DNA of 64,000 nt from assembly GCA_002633005.1 (NCBI GenBank), contig NMRA01000013.1, positions 1,268,618-1,332,617 on the forward strand. Reading direction: 5' to 3'. This DNA comes from Phoronis australis. Lineage: Eukaryota; Phoronida; Phoronidae. The position numbers were made by a program, and so were the translations under genes. The notes under the pieces were generated by a model, which saw only the letters and a list, made by a program, of their open reading frames with translations, searched no databases and was not told the DNA's origin. Positions within the stretch are counted from its first letter, which is position 1. Every line of letters begins with the position of its first letter. Below, piece by piece: positions 48,776 through 61,069 of this stretch.

Positions 48776-51700
48776 ATGAAGAATATGCAGGTTTTGGCTT
48801 TGATATTTATCTGTGGACTTGCTTTGAAAAAAGTCGCCGCTCATGAGATAATCACGCTCCAGGAAATAGGTGAAAGATTGAAAACAATTGAGAGCATCGT
48901 TGGACTTCCGTCTAATGATTCTAGCCATGTCCACAGTAAGTTGAATTTTGTTTTCTCTTTTGTTTCACTGGCGTGTCACGTGATGTACACGTCGTGCGTC
49001 TTTGTGTGTCATTCACGTACGTACATAAGCTTAACATTTAGTTCTTTCACAACGTGGTCCCTATTCAGGCCTGGGTTGTACTGTTACATCGACGAAAACG
49101 GAGACTTTTTCATCTGTTTCACCCTCAAACTCCTCTCAGATTAAAACGTTTGTTTTTGGCAAGTTTTCGGTTATATGTCTGACCCAAAACATTTCCTTGA
49201 AAAGCGGCTTTGAAAATGAACAAAACGTGAACTAAAGTGGCGTTTACTACTACAGCCGTTAACGCGGAAAGATCATTATTTAATCTTGAATTTACAAAGT
49301 GAAAATAAAGGTTCAATGCCTTGTCTTTCTTAAAGGAAGTCATTCCAAGATAACTGACGTTCAAGATATCTCCACCATGGAAGTCGAGCATGACTTTTGA
49401 GTATCGCATTTCAGGACGAGGATGTCCACCAAAGTTCCGTCACGACCAGAATTCCTGCTATCACTTCGGTGTAATGCCGCTCACGTGGTTCATGGCCAGG
49501 ATCGCCTGCCAGCAAATGGGATCCAAACTGGTGTCGGTGGATACGTACGTTGAGGAGCAGTTTATTCTGCAAACCTTGAAAGCGCTACCTAGTGAGTGTG
49601 TGGAAATAATCAAACAATTTTTCAATGTTATATGTCTGACCGATGCAGAAAAGTTCTTGAAATACTGTGAATTTTAGTTAATTTAATTAAACTGATCTTG
49701 TCTTATGTTGTATTAGATATCGGCGAACACTAGATCACTCTAATAATTGAAACAAAGTAATGCTCTGTTGCCCTCGTCAATTTTCAAAACTTTGTAACAC
49801 TCTTATTAAAAACACGTTATAATGTCTTCATTGCTGAAGCGAGACGCGGAGGAGGATCAGAATCAGTTTGGCTCTGCGAACTCTTTTTCTGCACTCCTAT
49901 ATTATATGTCATGTACTCAAGTTGATTTTTAAATGTAAATTTCCACTGAAACAATACTTATGCGTTGTCTGGATATACTGGTGCTCCGATTGCATTTTTA
50001 ACAAATTTTGTAAAACTTAAAAACTGGCACCTCACACGTGCGATACTTCTGACCACTGTTAAACACGTTGGACGTTCATCTCTGCAAAATCGTACTCAGT
50101 ATTATTGCAAGACATGACCTTCAAACCAAACATTTTACGCTTTAGTGTAAAAAAATAATATTTTGAAAATAGAAACTTTTGAAACGAAACTGTATCATTA
50201 TACTTATGTGGCATTTTAACGTTGTCTTGCGGAGACGAGATGGAGCATTAGTGAATTGCATACACAAAATGACTGAAGACGGAATTTTTATTTTTAAGAA
50301 TAATTATCCTGTCATTTGCTTCCATCACAGAACACGTTTTACCAAAGCGAAAACATCGTTGAAATAAGAAAATTTGGCATATGTATTGATTTCCATTTTT
50401 GTCATCAATTTTTAAGCTCATAAATGAGATTCCATGTCATTCACTGAGCTCCCATTTTCGTGGTGCACGACCACAAAATGGGAAAGATAATAAAACTGTT
50501 TTTGAACAGCTTTCCCAGACAGCTCTCTAAACAAATACTGTTCCGTAACCCTCGTCAACAGGCAAATTTTGAAAACGTCTTACAAACTCTTCTAAACTCC
50601 AAGCGTGACCGAGTCACACAACATCTGTAGGGAAAGACCAAAATACCAGTTTTGTGACGAAGTGACTGTGTTTTAAGCTGAATCCTGCCAATGCTACGTT
50701 AAAACCACCACGACACGATGATGTACCCATCTAGATGAATTTGCATAGCTTTTGATTCAAACCCGGCCAAATTGTTTCTTATTCAGATCGAAATTGATTT
50801 CTGGGCTGTAAAAAATCTAAGTCACTTGCCTTGGGTCAACGGGCCATTTTATACGCAATAACAATCGTCAACCCTTTCCAAGCCCAAAATTTGATTCCAA
50901 TCCGTGGATGCAGCAACTTGAAGCCTGTTTCGTTCCGGTAAAACGTCTAAATCAAAAGTATTTTGATAGAAGGCGGATAAACGATGTTGGTTTTGGTTGT
51001 CATTGTTGATTGTGCATTTACATTTATACATGTCCGACGTTTCGATGCCGGAAAATCACTTCACCATTCTCAAGAAAAACATCCATCCATCAGAAGCATG
51101 GCCACTAGATGGCAGATTCGTAGCAGCTTCGAAACCAGTGAAAAAATGCCGCATTTACTTTGATGAAGTCTTTTACTTAAGGTGGCATAGAACGTGAAAA
51201 ACAGACTAAACTGTATTATTCAAAATTCTTTTCTCACAGCCACTGAAACAGAACTTAGTTAAACTGTTCACCAAGTATTTTAATGGTTTATTCGTAAAGA
51301 TTTTGAATTTCTGCTGATATTGTCCGTCAAAGCATTTTTCCTTCAGTTTCAAATTTCAAAAGAAACGAACTACCAACAGCTCGTCACTTCGTCGATTTTC
51401 TCCCACACGGTGAAGCACATTTGGTATTGCAAGGCAGACGTATCTTGTTTCCCTTATATGTAAAACATGACCTTTGACTTCTCATGTAAACAAAACAATA
51501 ACGATTTCAAGCAGCAGTCAATCCGACTGGCACTTCATTGTGTGCGTGCGCTGAAAGCTGTATTGGGATGAGAGTTTATATTTCGTCTGTGTTTCAAAAA
51601 TAGTGAATCTGACGAATGTTTCTAGAAATTCTTACAGTATTCAAAGTGTACAACTCTCAAGTTCGCATCCTTATTCGCCAAGTCCGTTTAGAAGATACAT

Positions 51701-52333
51701 GTATACGAGTTTTCGCGTTATGTCTTTTTAAAATGGCTTCCACCACAAAATCTGTTTGTACCACTTACCGTTATGAAATTTGCATCAAATATGCCCTTAT
51801 TCAAATTACAGGTATTTTCAGAACTAACAATTCGTAATCACCCAAGTCCAGGCTCAATTGGGACTTCAGTGTCACGGCGTGTCAACTTATGCGTCGAACA
51901 CGCTCTCTAAAGAAATAACGCATCTGTTTTGTTTTTGTAAACTTGTAAATCCCTTTTCACCTGCGTTACGAACACATTGAGGCCATTTTTGCCTCACGTT
52001 GTTGCTTCTTGTGTCGCTTAAGAGAACCATTATAAGTGATTTGGATAGTTACGTCATTTCATTACGTTATTAATTGCAGACGCTGAGCATCTGGTCGCGT
52101 TTTGGATTGGTGGCAATAACTTTGGTGTTAACGGTACCTGGGTATGGGACGCTACCGGGAAGGCGATCGGTAACTACCAACCGTGGGGCGCTAGGCAAGC
52201 CAACTCGTTTAGAGGCCAATGCTTGGCTTATTATCGCCCTGACATGTGGAGATGGCATGATTGTCCGTGTACACTTAATGTGGAGGCAAAAGACGGTATC
52301 GGCTTTGTGTGCGAAAGACCATTTGAGTACTAA
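48776..52333 (+). CDS. Secreted C-type lectin domain protein
   Basis: Three exons, 48776-48935, 49415-49591 and 52080-52333, all joined in phase 1, encode 196 residues. A signal peptide (MKNMQVLALIFICGLALKKV) is followed by a short amphipathic stretch (LQEIGERLKTIESIVGL) that may oligomerise. One long-form C-type lectin domain begins at RGCPPKF, with CYHF, the helix-2 region CQQMGSKLVSVDT, the WIGG core motif, VNGTWVWDATG, GQCLAYY, WHDCPC and the closing GFVCERP. The usual calcium/sugar motifs are absent: the long loop has QPWGARQAN where EPN or QPD is expected, and WHD replaces WND. Sugar binding is therefore doubtful. There is one extra cysteine (CPC). Sequons NDS and NGT are present. Likely an extracellular recognition or effector protein, next to two defensin genes. 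Confidence 0.9.
50860..51100 (-). repeat. Possible transposon fragment with CGAAACGTCG word, in the lectin intron
   Basis: On the minus strand TTGAGAATGGTGAAGTGA, then CGAAACGTCGG, is a word combination I associate with Penelope-like elements. No coding remnant is recognisable. The rest of the lectin introns shows nothing else. Confidence 0.25.
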
Positions 52334-52387
52334 TCTTCAGAGCTTTTCATGACAAATAGGACATGTGTGATTTATACTAGAACCTTT

Positions 52388-52393
52388 AATAAA
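52388..52393 (+). terminator. Poly(A) signal of the C-type lectin gene
   Basis: AATAAA 55 bases after the stop codon. Confidence 0.55.
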
Positions 52394-52399
52394 AACGGC

Positions 52400-54300
52400 G
52401 GAAATTTTCCACTTATTTCGTACCAAACTAATTGCCAAAATTGTCCGGCATTTTTTCATTTCTCTAAAACTGACTTCTTTAATGCACATCGTGGAATCTT
52501 TACCAAAATTTGTTTTATGAAATCTGCGCAGTTCAAATCCTGCTATAGACTAAATATATTCATGTGGCGAAATTTGACTTCCTAGAAAGTCACTCGTAGT
52601 GTGGGCTAGTGAAGAATCTGGGTATTATTTCGACATGCGTGTATTCATCGAACCAACGCCTCGCTGTTTTTCAAGAAGTAGACTTGCTTTGCCTAAACCA
52701 TTTATAATAATCTTAGTTGAAAGATTTAGGAATAGTGAATTAGAAAACCAATTTTCCGCATGAATCGTGTTTTGCTATCTATTCCAGGAAAGCTTTATGA
52801 AACTGCACTTATTTTGCCTAGCAGTAGTAAGAAAGGTGCGCGGGAATATTTGATATATTATCTGTAATTCGCACTGAACATTGTTCTGTAGAATAGTAAT
52901 TCTTATTTGACTTGTAGGCCTACCGAAAGGGGGCGCTGAATAACGCAAGCTAAACCAATAAAGCTTTAATTCATTCCTTCTTGTTTCTTACTAATGCTTC
53001 GTGCACCAGTCACCACAAGTTTTCCAAACTATTCATTAACCGGCCTTTGTGAACAGTATAACACCCTAAGATCAGCAATAGCACAATTCGGTCCTGGTAC
53101 ATCTTATGGAATTGGTGCTGTGATCCCGTATGATCGTCGTCATTTTAAAAGACTCCACTTGAGGGAATCTGATGCCAGCAGAAATGGGTTGGTAGTTCTT
53201 GCCTTTTTTACCAAGCGCCACCTGATGTCTGGCCCAGACCAGAACCAACTGCGCCATCTTTTGACCTAATAACGTAAAATACTAATATATAAACACTGTG
53301 TCACCCAAAAGAAGTTTCCCTGCGAGAAATAAGTTGTCCAGTAAGTAGGAGTTCCCTGAAGCACTACAGTTCAACTGTAGTGCTTAGTAAAGCAGCAATA
53401 TACCTGCAGGGTACGGCCACTTACCCCTAAAAAAGTAGTCCCTAAAAGTAGTCTCAAGTTGTTCTTTATTAAGATGAGAAGTCAGTGACCTTTTATTGGT
53501 GGCCCAATTACTACACATCAGGACAAGTCAATTTTAGCGCCTGGGGAGGTTCTCTCTGAAATGGGCTGGGGTGTGCGCTGAGACGTCAAAACCAAGACCA
53601 ATGCAATACCGTGGCAGACGACAAAAATGTCCACCCGAGACAATACCTGAGGGGACCAAAATACCCACCTGAGTTGGTGGCACATCCCTCCTTCCCCCGT
53701 CTATGAGAGAGGTCTCAAGCACTTGGAATTTTTACGAAATCACACATTTGGATTAATGGGTGTGCTCCAACAATGGTTGCACCCATTATATGCTACAGTG
53801 GAGTTGAGAAGGATTGACCTGGTCCATAGCCAGGTAATCATTGAAGACATGCTTTAGTAATTTACAGCCCTACTAATTTGTCTTACCCCGTAATTATTAA
53901 TACAATTTTTAATTTTGACATTTTAATATCATTTGACTGGGTCCAAAACATCAAAACGAGGCCATATTGAATGAGCGAGTACCAAAACAACTTAAGGGTG
54001 CACTATGATTAGGCCAATACAGGCTAGGGCAATAATTACTCACAGGAGTCATGGATTTACAGAACCAGTTTGATGTCTATTGGTTCTCAAAATGTGGGAC
54101 CCCTGAGAGTGACTAATATCGGTTTAAGGTGCGAACAATCATAACCATAACAAAAAACAAAAAATATCTCAAAACTTGTATTCACCAGGCTTAGATATGA
54201 CACTTCAGTCACCAATTTATACTATCCAATCTAGGGTATAATACTTTTAAAATAACCGTAGTGCAGAGAGCACGACGAATCAGGCAGCCTGCCGTAGAGC
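52400..54300. other. Convergent intergenic region
   Basis: This lies between the lectin 3' end and the WASHC1 3' end. Only short frames without recognisable features are present. Confidence 0.4.
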
Positions 54301-54307
54301 AACAATT

Positions 54308-54313
54308 TTTATT
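54308..54313 (-). terminator. Poly(A) signal of WASHC1
   Basis: AATAAA on the minus strand about 95 bases after the WASHC1 stop codon. Confidence 0.55.
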
Positions 54314-54408
54314 AACAATTTGACGCAAAACTGAATGCCCTCTGACATCAAGTGTAATGTACACAGAGGCAATTTACTGACATATACAGTCACGTGTATA
54401 TGTCATGT

Positions 54409-57400
54409 TCAATCCCAGTCGTCATCGGCATCATCCCCGTGTGACTCAGATGGTTTTGGCGGAGGCGGGATCATGGCTGAAATTTTGTCCATGGTGGAGC
54501 CACCGCCTGTATTTGCCTCCGAAGAGTTCGCGGACTCTTGATTATTTGACGAGTCTTTCTTGGTGCCAGAAATACCTGAAAGAAATGACTAATGTTAGAA
54601 ACTCCTATAATAAGTGAAAGAACTCCCCTACAATGGAAACAACAGTTTGATCAAGCACGGCTATGTCTCATTGAATTCTTTATTACGTAAATGTTGCCAT
54701 GAACCCGAGTTCCGTCAAAGCAATTAATCAATCAAACCTAATTTCAATTACAAACATTTTCAGGTCTCCTCGCCACCTGTTGATCACAGCACGTGACATA
54801 ATGAACATAAGTCAAAAGATTTCTACCCGCGACCTGGACTCGCCGGTTCAACATTTACAAATTTATCTCCTCTAAATCATAAAACAGGTCTTGTCTTGTT
54901 CCCTTACTCAGATCATCAGTGATTTCTGGCCTTGTAAAGACCTGACAGTGCACTAATGCTCCGGACTGTGCTCACCAGATAAAGTGATGCTCCGGACTGT
55001 GCTCACCAGATAAAGTGATGCTCCGGACTGTGCTCACCAGATAAAGTGACACGCTGTGACGAGTCAACTTGCTAAGACTGTTATCAAGTGGTAATGAACT
55101 GTTACCTCTATCTGAGTGTAGAAATAGTTTCTAATTTGACTAAGTAATAGTATGGCTGTCACGGATTACATGGCAATAGAACTGTCCTTTGTCCCGGAGA
55201 TTAAAAAGCAAGTGACCTCGGTTTGCAAATCAGGCACTTTTTCGTGTCTCTTGATGTCGGGAAGGTGAAGAATTTCACATCACGCAGCCACGGGTATTTG
55301 CAAAACTTATCAAACATTCTCACGTCAGAGTTGCAACCCACAACACAGCAGTAATACTTCGTTGGCATTGGAAGGATGAACAGAATAATGCAACCGAGAC
55401 AAACTGATAAAGAATAAAACAACAACAAATAACATGTGAAACTCCAGTGGCAAGAAAACAAGGAAGTAACTGTACCTGATGGATGTTTACGGCATTGTGG
55501 GTAAATACAGCGAAACTCGAGTGTGCTGTGTAATCCATGACAGCTCTATTAGAGACCAGTTTTATTGTTTTATTTATTTATTTATTATTGTGATATTTAA
55601 AATGAGGGTGGCCTCTTCAGTGATAGCACTGCTTTCCAAGAGGGCCCTCAACAAGAAAAACAGTAATATAATACAATGAAGTAATAAAACAATTGTTGTG
55701 GCATGTGATCTAAATCACAACTACAAATTTATGCTCAGGATCTTCACTTAAAAAAACAAAAATCAGGGAGTGGGCATGACGTCGAGCATGGATGTAAAAA
55801 TTCGCTACATAAAAATGGGATACACAAGAATTGGAGACCAAAATGCGAATGCACAATTGTTGGTGCATTTTAAGTGGGTTTGAAATTTGACCTTAGCACC
55901 TGTGACAGAACTTCTGAATTCAGCCCATAAAACCAGCACTCCTCATACCTGCTCTGCGTCTGCTAAGTTGTGCGAACAGATCGCTCATAAGATCCCCGCC
56001 ACCAGAACTCTTGCTCGCTTTCTCTTCCTCCTTTTTCTTCTTCTGAGCAATCTTACGGTCTTTGGCACTCTTCAGTTTAGCTTTTCCAGCACCGCCGGCA
56101 TTGCGGATAGCACTTAGTAGGCTGGCACGGCCATCTCCTGGCTCAGCCACCTAGTGATGAATTCCGAGAAATCATTATTATTGTTTTTAGCTACAACCCA
56201 GAATAAAAAAGATGGTTTTGATATCAAAGCTGCATTTTGTCGCTGTTTAGCTGTAAATGTCGAATTCTTAACTGAAGCATTTTGGAATTTAAGCACATTA
56301 CCACACTCATCCGATCTTGAATGGGATTTCAACAAAAAACAATAGGCTTCGAGCCATTTACACATGTTGCGTGTAAATTTCGCGTCGATCCGATAAGAAC
56401 TGCAATCTGTAGCATGCCAACAAGAAACAAACGAAAAAAACAAACAAATTTTATGACAAAGTAACATATTAAGTGCACCACACAATAGCTCTAGAGGTTG
56501 TGATATTGAACAAGTGAATGAAACCCACATGTCTCGTACACACCTTTCTTTGCAATTATTCAAAACATACAGGTGAACAGGATGACTGTGGTTATTTTAA
56601 GCAAAAACAGGGGCAGACCACTCACTATGATCAAACAGGTCTTAAACTTGTAGCTTACTCAGATGTGAATCGATTTCTTGGTTTAGAAAGAGACCATGAC
56701 CCGCGCATAAAATGTCCTGCTGAAACAGTAAGCTAACTTACTGAGAGTGATCTCAAACGATAACACAGTGTCTTTTTTAGTAGAATATCACCAATTTGGG
56801 ACACACCAAGGTCGACACGTGAAACTTCATTTTTTCTTTTTTCATAAAATTATTATTTTTAAATGTATATATGATAACTACTACCTGACAATAACTCTTA
56901 TAAATTGTGGGCATTCCCAACAGTCACAAGTTTTGGAAAACTTAAAAAATACCAACTTTGGCAATCATTTTTTACTGAAATTGGTGAGATTTTGTGGTAG
57001 TTTGTCCGTAAGGAAGACATTTTCTAAAGGCGAGCAGCCTAAATCAAAGTATTTTCGGTGAACGGCAGGTACATAGCAGTTTTAAAACAAAATTCCCACG
57101 ATTAAAATTATTTCAGTGTTTTCAATCTTCATCCCTCGGGCATTCTCATTAACAGCGATCTCATTCCCTTAAATGCAATTCTTATCTAATGAAGCGAGTA
57201 GTACTTTCCTTATTAATCTCTTTGATCAGATCATAATTGCAATATTCCTCGTCCATAAGCCGAGTTCCTTTCTCATGTAGGCTACCCATGACAATAATCA
57301 CAGTATACATACATACAGCCAAAATGTCAGTTCCTCTACATAAAATAGAAGGCATTCTCAGATGACTTCAATTCATGCTAATAATCTATCAACAATGAGT

Positions 57401-60400
57401 CATATACAACATGTATTTGATTGTCTTACCTCGAATTTTAAAATATGAGATTTGGACTTGTTACATGAATGTGATTACGCCCAGTACTACATATCCTCTC
57501 CACCATTGTGAAGACTCCAGACAAATTTCCCATGCTGGAGAAACCCAGTGCCAACTTCCAACACTCTATACGCGTTTTAAAAAGACTCGTAGAAATTCCA
57601 AGAATATCTGTACATATTTAGTATACAGTTTTGTTCATGAATAAACCATGGAGTGATTCGAGCAGAAATCACAGAAGTCCCAAGAAATGGTAATTGTTTG
57701 GGAGAAAAGAATAATGTTCATGAGAAACAAAATGCAGTCAATGAAAAAAAAAATGAGTTAAGAAGAACTGAATTGCCGCTAATTAGAAAAGAACCATAGT
57801 TTGTAAGAACAGAATTGTGTTAATGAGTAAAAGGAGGGTGTTAATGAGAATGCCATGTGGACCGTGAGGGAGGAAAGTTGGCAGCTCTGCACAAGCTGTG
57901 TTTACTAATCAGACCTTTTGAACATTTTATAGCATATGTGAACCAGCGTTACCCCCGACATGTGAACTTATCACCATAAAGTTCGTCTGAACTTGATCCT
58001 TATTCAAGATGAGCTTCTTGTGTTAACAAAGAACTGACAGTTTGTCATTCCTTAAGATCATAATTGACGGATAAGATGACACGCTGTGACACGTCAACTG
58101 TAGAGTCTGAACACGAGCAATAACGAATTGTCAGCTTTTTTTGAAACCTTGAAATCGCCTTAAACCACTAAGGAACAATTTCCGACCAATTTCATAACGG
58201 AAAGTGGTCTAAATCAAAATTTGGTTTTGTGATGGGAGACGGGTTTAGTGCTTCTTGAATTAATTTTTCTTGTTTGAGGAAAATGTCAGACAACAGAAGA
58301 GGTCTTGGTGTTACAAATGACTGAAACTTTTGTATGCAAGACAGTTCACCTCTACGGGTCTGGTTGATTTGAATCAAATAACAGAAGCCTACAGTTTTCA
58401 AGTATTTACATAAGACTGACCTCTTTTGGTACATCTTTTGGGGGAGTGGATGATCCATCTGTAGAGGGTGGAGCCTGTGGAGGTGGGGGAGGAGCTACAG
58501 GAGGAGGTGGTGGTGGTGGAGGTGGAGCTCCAGTGGGTGGAGGTGGGCCTGGTGGAGGAGGTGGTCCAGGAGGTGGGGGAGGGGGAGGAGCTGATGTAGG
58601 GGGAGGAGGGGGCGGGCCAGCATCAAGACCTCCCGCAGAGGTTGGACCAGCAGGGAGGGTTTCTTCAGCGAGGGCTGGCAGGTCAGGCATGTTGAGGACA
58701 GACGGTGCGATAGACTGGCCGGAGTCACCACCAAATGTCAGGTCATCAGCCACACCTACAACAAGAGCAACGCAGAGCATTGAAATGCGCCCACGAATGC
58801 AACGCAAATGCAGTGCTTCTAGGGTTGTTTATTTGTATCATAAAAATGAACATTAGATGACACAAAAACGTAAAATCCATCTGAAAACAAGAACATGTTA
58901 TCACTTCTTTAATAGAAAGCTTTTTTACCAAATTCATAAAAATCTGTCAAGGAACTTCACAGAAAACAGAAAAAATGAATTGCCACTAGGGGGCACAGCG
59001 TTCGTTGGATCCGCCTAAAAGTCGTCATCATTGTTAGCTTCATATAAATATAAGCCCATGCCGTCCCATCCATGAAAGGAACACACATACAAAATTTCAT
59101 GAACTTACATCAAAGGGTTTTGGAGATAGAGCACCGGACGCTGGACGGACGCCAGATGGATGCCGGACAGACGCCAGAGGAATGTCGGACCGTATAATGC
59201 ATCCACATATAAATATGTGGGCCCATAAAAAGAGTTTTTATTCTTTTCACAGTTGAGACATAGGGTGTGAAAAGTACTTTCCAAGTAAGCCCTCATTATT
59301 TTCAATTAAAAAGAGACTGCGTATGCTTGTCCTGGGATCACAACTAGTGTCACTACTGTGTTGGCACACAAACAGGTTTCAATGGGGGATTAACATCTTT
59401 TGTCTTCCAAGTTGGTATTCTGTCCGGAATCGATCTCATAGAAGCTACAATTGGCATGTTAAACTGTCTCATACAAAGTTGGACTGTAGCTAGCTCCATC
59501 AAACAAACCTTCCATAAAACATATGACCTGATCACCAGAGGGCAGTAGGCCACAACCATTTGAACTGCCTTACCAGCCAAGTCAGGCAGTGCGACGGGCA
59601 CATCAATAGCTGGCACTTCGCCAATTTCAGGTCGGAAAGTGTAATCATCGACCGTTGGTTTCTGCATGCCCTCTTTGGTAATGAGGGTGCTTGGCGCATC
59701 AGCTAACCCCTCTTCTTCTTCAATAGTGGTGCGTGTCTTTATTGTTACACCCAACGGGTCAAGCATGACATACTTTTTATACCTAGAAGTCAGGAAGAGA
59801 GTACGCAGATATGCATAGTTAAAGTTTAATCTCACAAGCAAATTTTTTATTTCCAACTTTTGAAACTTGAAGCAAAACCAAACGTTAAGAGATTTTTAGA
59901 CATTGGTTAAAACACAGCAAATTCAAACAAAATAAAGGCAAGCAACTAAAAACAATATACCACTGCCGACTCAATTTTCAAAAAAGCAGAGGCCAGAACA
60001 GCCTATGGTTATTTGATCCAATCAACGATTTCAAGAGATTAAATTTGTAGAGGCTTTTTTTGGCTCATAAATGGTCTGGGTATTCTAGGAAGCAACGGAA
60101 ACAAAGCTCTACTTCGCTTGGGGAAAATTTGAGACTCATCAGTTGCAAAGGTTAGCAGCTTTGATTTGACCTTGGTTTTTGGACAGCTGAACCTTGAGAA
60201 ATGCTCTTTTATAAAAAACTCTGTACTCAAGGTGGGTAGGAAGCCTGTGTTGAGGCGGAAATAAAACTACATAGACTTAAATCCGCCACTAATTTTTTTA
60301 GGACAAAAAAAATGTCAAAAACGGTGTGTCATGAACAAAAGTATGGCTCTGTAAGATCATTCAAAACAAGACTTCCAATATTTAAGTTTCTTAAGCATTA

Positions 60401-61051
60401 TAAATGGAAACACTTTGTAGCTATCATTCCGGGAACAAATTGCCCATAAAAGTTCTAACTGAAACACAAATTCATCTATGAACAGTTCTATTTAATTCCC
60501 AATCGCTGCTGAAGGACTCACGGATTTTCAGACGTGTTGAAGAGCAGAAGTGAACTGATTGAGTCGATATTCCTAGGCAGAGGACCCAGCCCCTCGCTAC
60601 TTCTCTCATCCCTCGATTTGTTCTTCTTCCCTTTCAACATGACATTGTAAAACTGCAGCTTCTCTCGCAGTGCTCGATCATCCATGACCTCATGTTTTGC
60701 TTGCACGTGGTAATGATTATGCCTGATGTCGACGAGCGCTTCCTGTGCGTCAGAATACACTGTCTTGTACTCATCGTAGTCCTGCGCCGACGGATACTTG
60801 GCGCTAGAGAACACCTTTGTAGCCTTATTGCTCCCTTTTAAGGCATCGACCTTTGCCTGAGCGGTGCCAATGCGGTCATTGATTGACGCCAGCTTTTGGC
60901 GGTTAGTGGACACCTGCTGGGAAATCCTCTTGAAGATGTCGTTGGCGACTTTGTCAAGGTAATCGAGCGAGTCGACGATCTGTTTGATAGTCTCCTCGCG
61001 TCGGAGATCCGAAGCTACGACAGGGATATTATACACTTTGTTAGTCTTCAT
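54409..61051 (-). CDS. WASHC1: WASH complex subunit 1
   Basis: Five minus-strand coding exons join in phase: 60522-61051, 59574-59782, 58421-58755, 55949-56150 and 54409-54575, giving 480 residues from the ATG at 61051. An in-frame ATG at 61069 adds six residues, but a TTTCAG acceptor at 61059-61064 favours the inner one. The N-terminal WASH homology region (DLRREETIKQIVDSLDYL, KVFSSAKYPSAQDY, SSLLLFNTSENPYKKYVML) is followed by the IDVPVALPDL tubulin-binding-type region, then a long Pro-rich tract in exon 3. The WH2 motif (RASLLSAIRNAGGAGKAKL), central helix (LMSDLFAQLSRRRAGISG) and an acidic tail ending DDDWD close the protein. WASHC1 activates the Arp2/3 complex on endosomes. Every functional part is present, so the gene looks intact. 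Introns hold a 31-bp triplet and a THAP-like repeat. Confidence 0.96.
54957..55049 (+). repeat. 31-bp tandem repeat, three identical units
   Basis: TGCTCCGGACTGTGCTCACC AGATAAAGTGA repeats at 54957, 54988 and 55019 without a mismatch, in the last WASHC1 intron. A related word (GATAAGATGACACGCTGTGAC) recurs near 58071, where GATAAAGTGACACGCTGTGAC closes this array. Confidence 0.85.
55201..55540 (-). repeat. THAP-like repeat, best preserved copy
   Basis: The minus-strand frame starting at 55371 reads MPTKYYCCVVGCN, then VKFFTFPTSRDTKKC, like the first half of a THAP finger (C-x4-C, then the FP turn), and ends at 55201. The second-half ligands C-x2-H are not seen. Related broken copies lie at 21600 and 23760 on the other strand. 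It sits in the last WASHC1 intron. Confidence 0.5.
58980..59300. repeat. Repeat-like segment in a WASHC1 intron
   Basis: A GC-richer patch carries imperfect short repeats of GGACGC-CCAGA / GGATGCCGGACAGACGCC (59140-59195), a style common in the 3' parts of invertebrate SINEs or LINEs. I cannot assign a family. Confidence 0.3.
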
Positions 61052-61069
61052 TCTGTCACTGAAATGCAT

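Noticed and set aside
58446-58856. Long glycine-rich plus-strand frame
   Set aside because: It is the antisense of the WASHC1 polyproline exon; codon pattern and splice sites support the minus strand.
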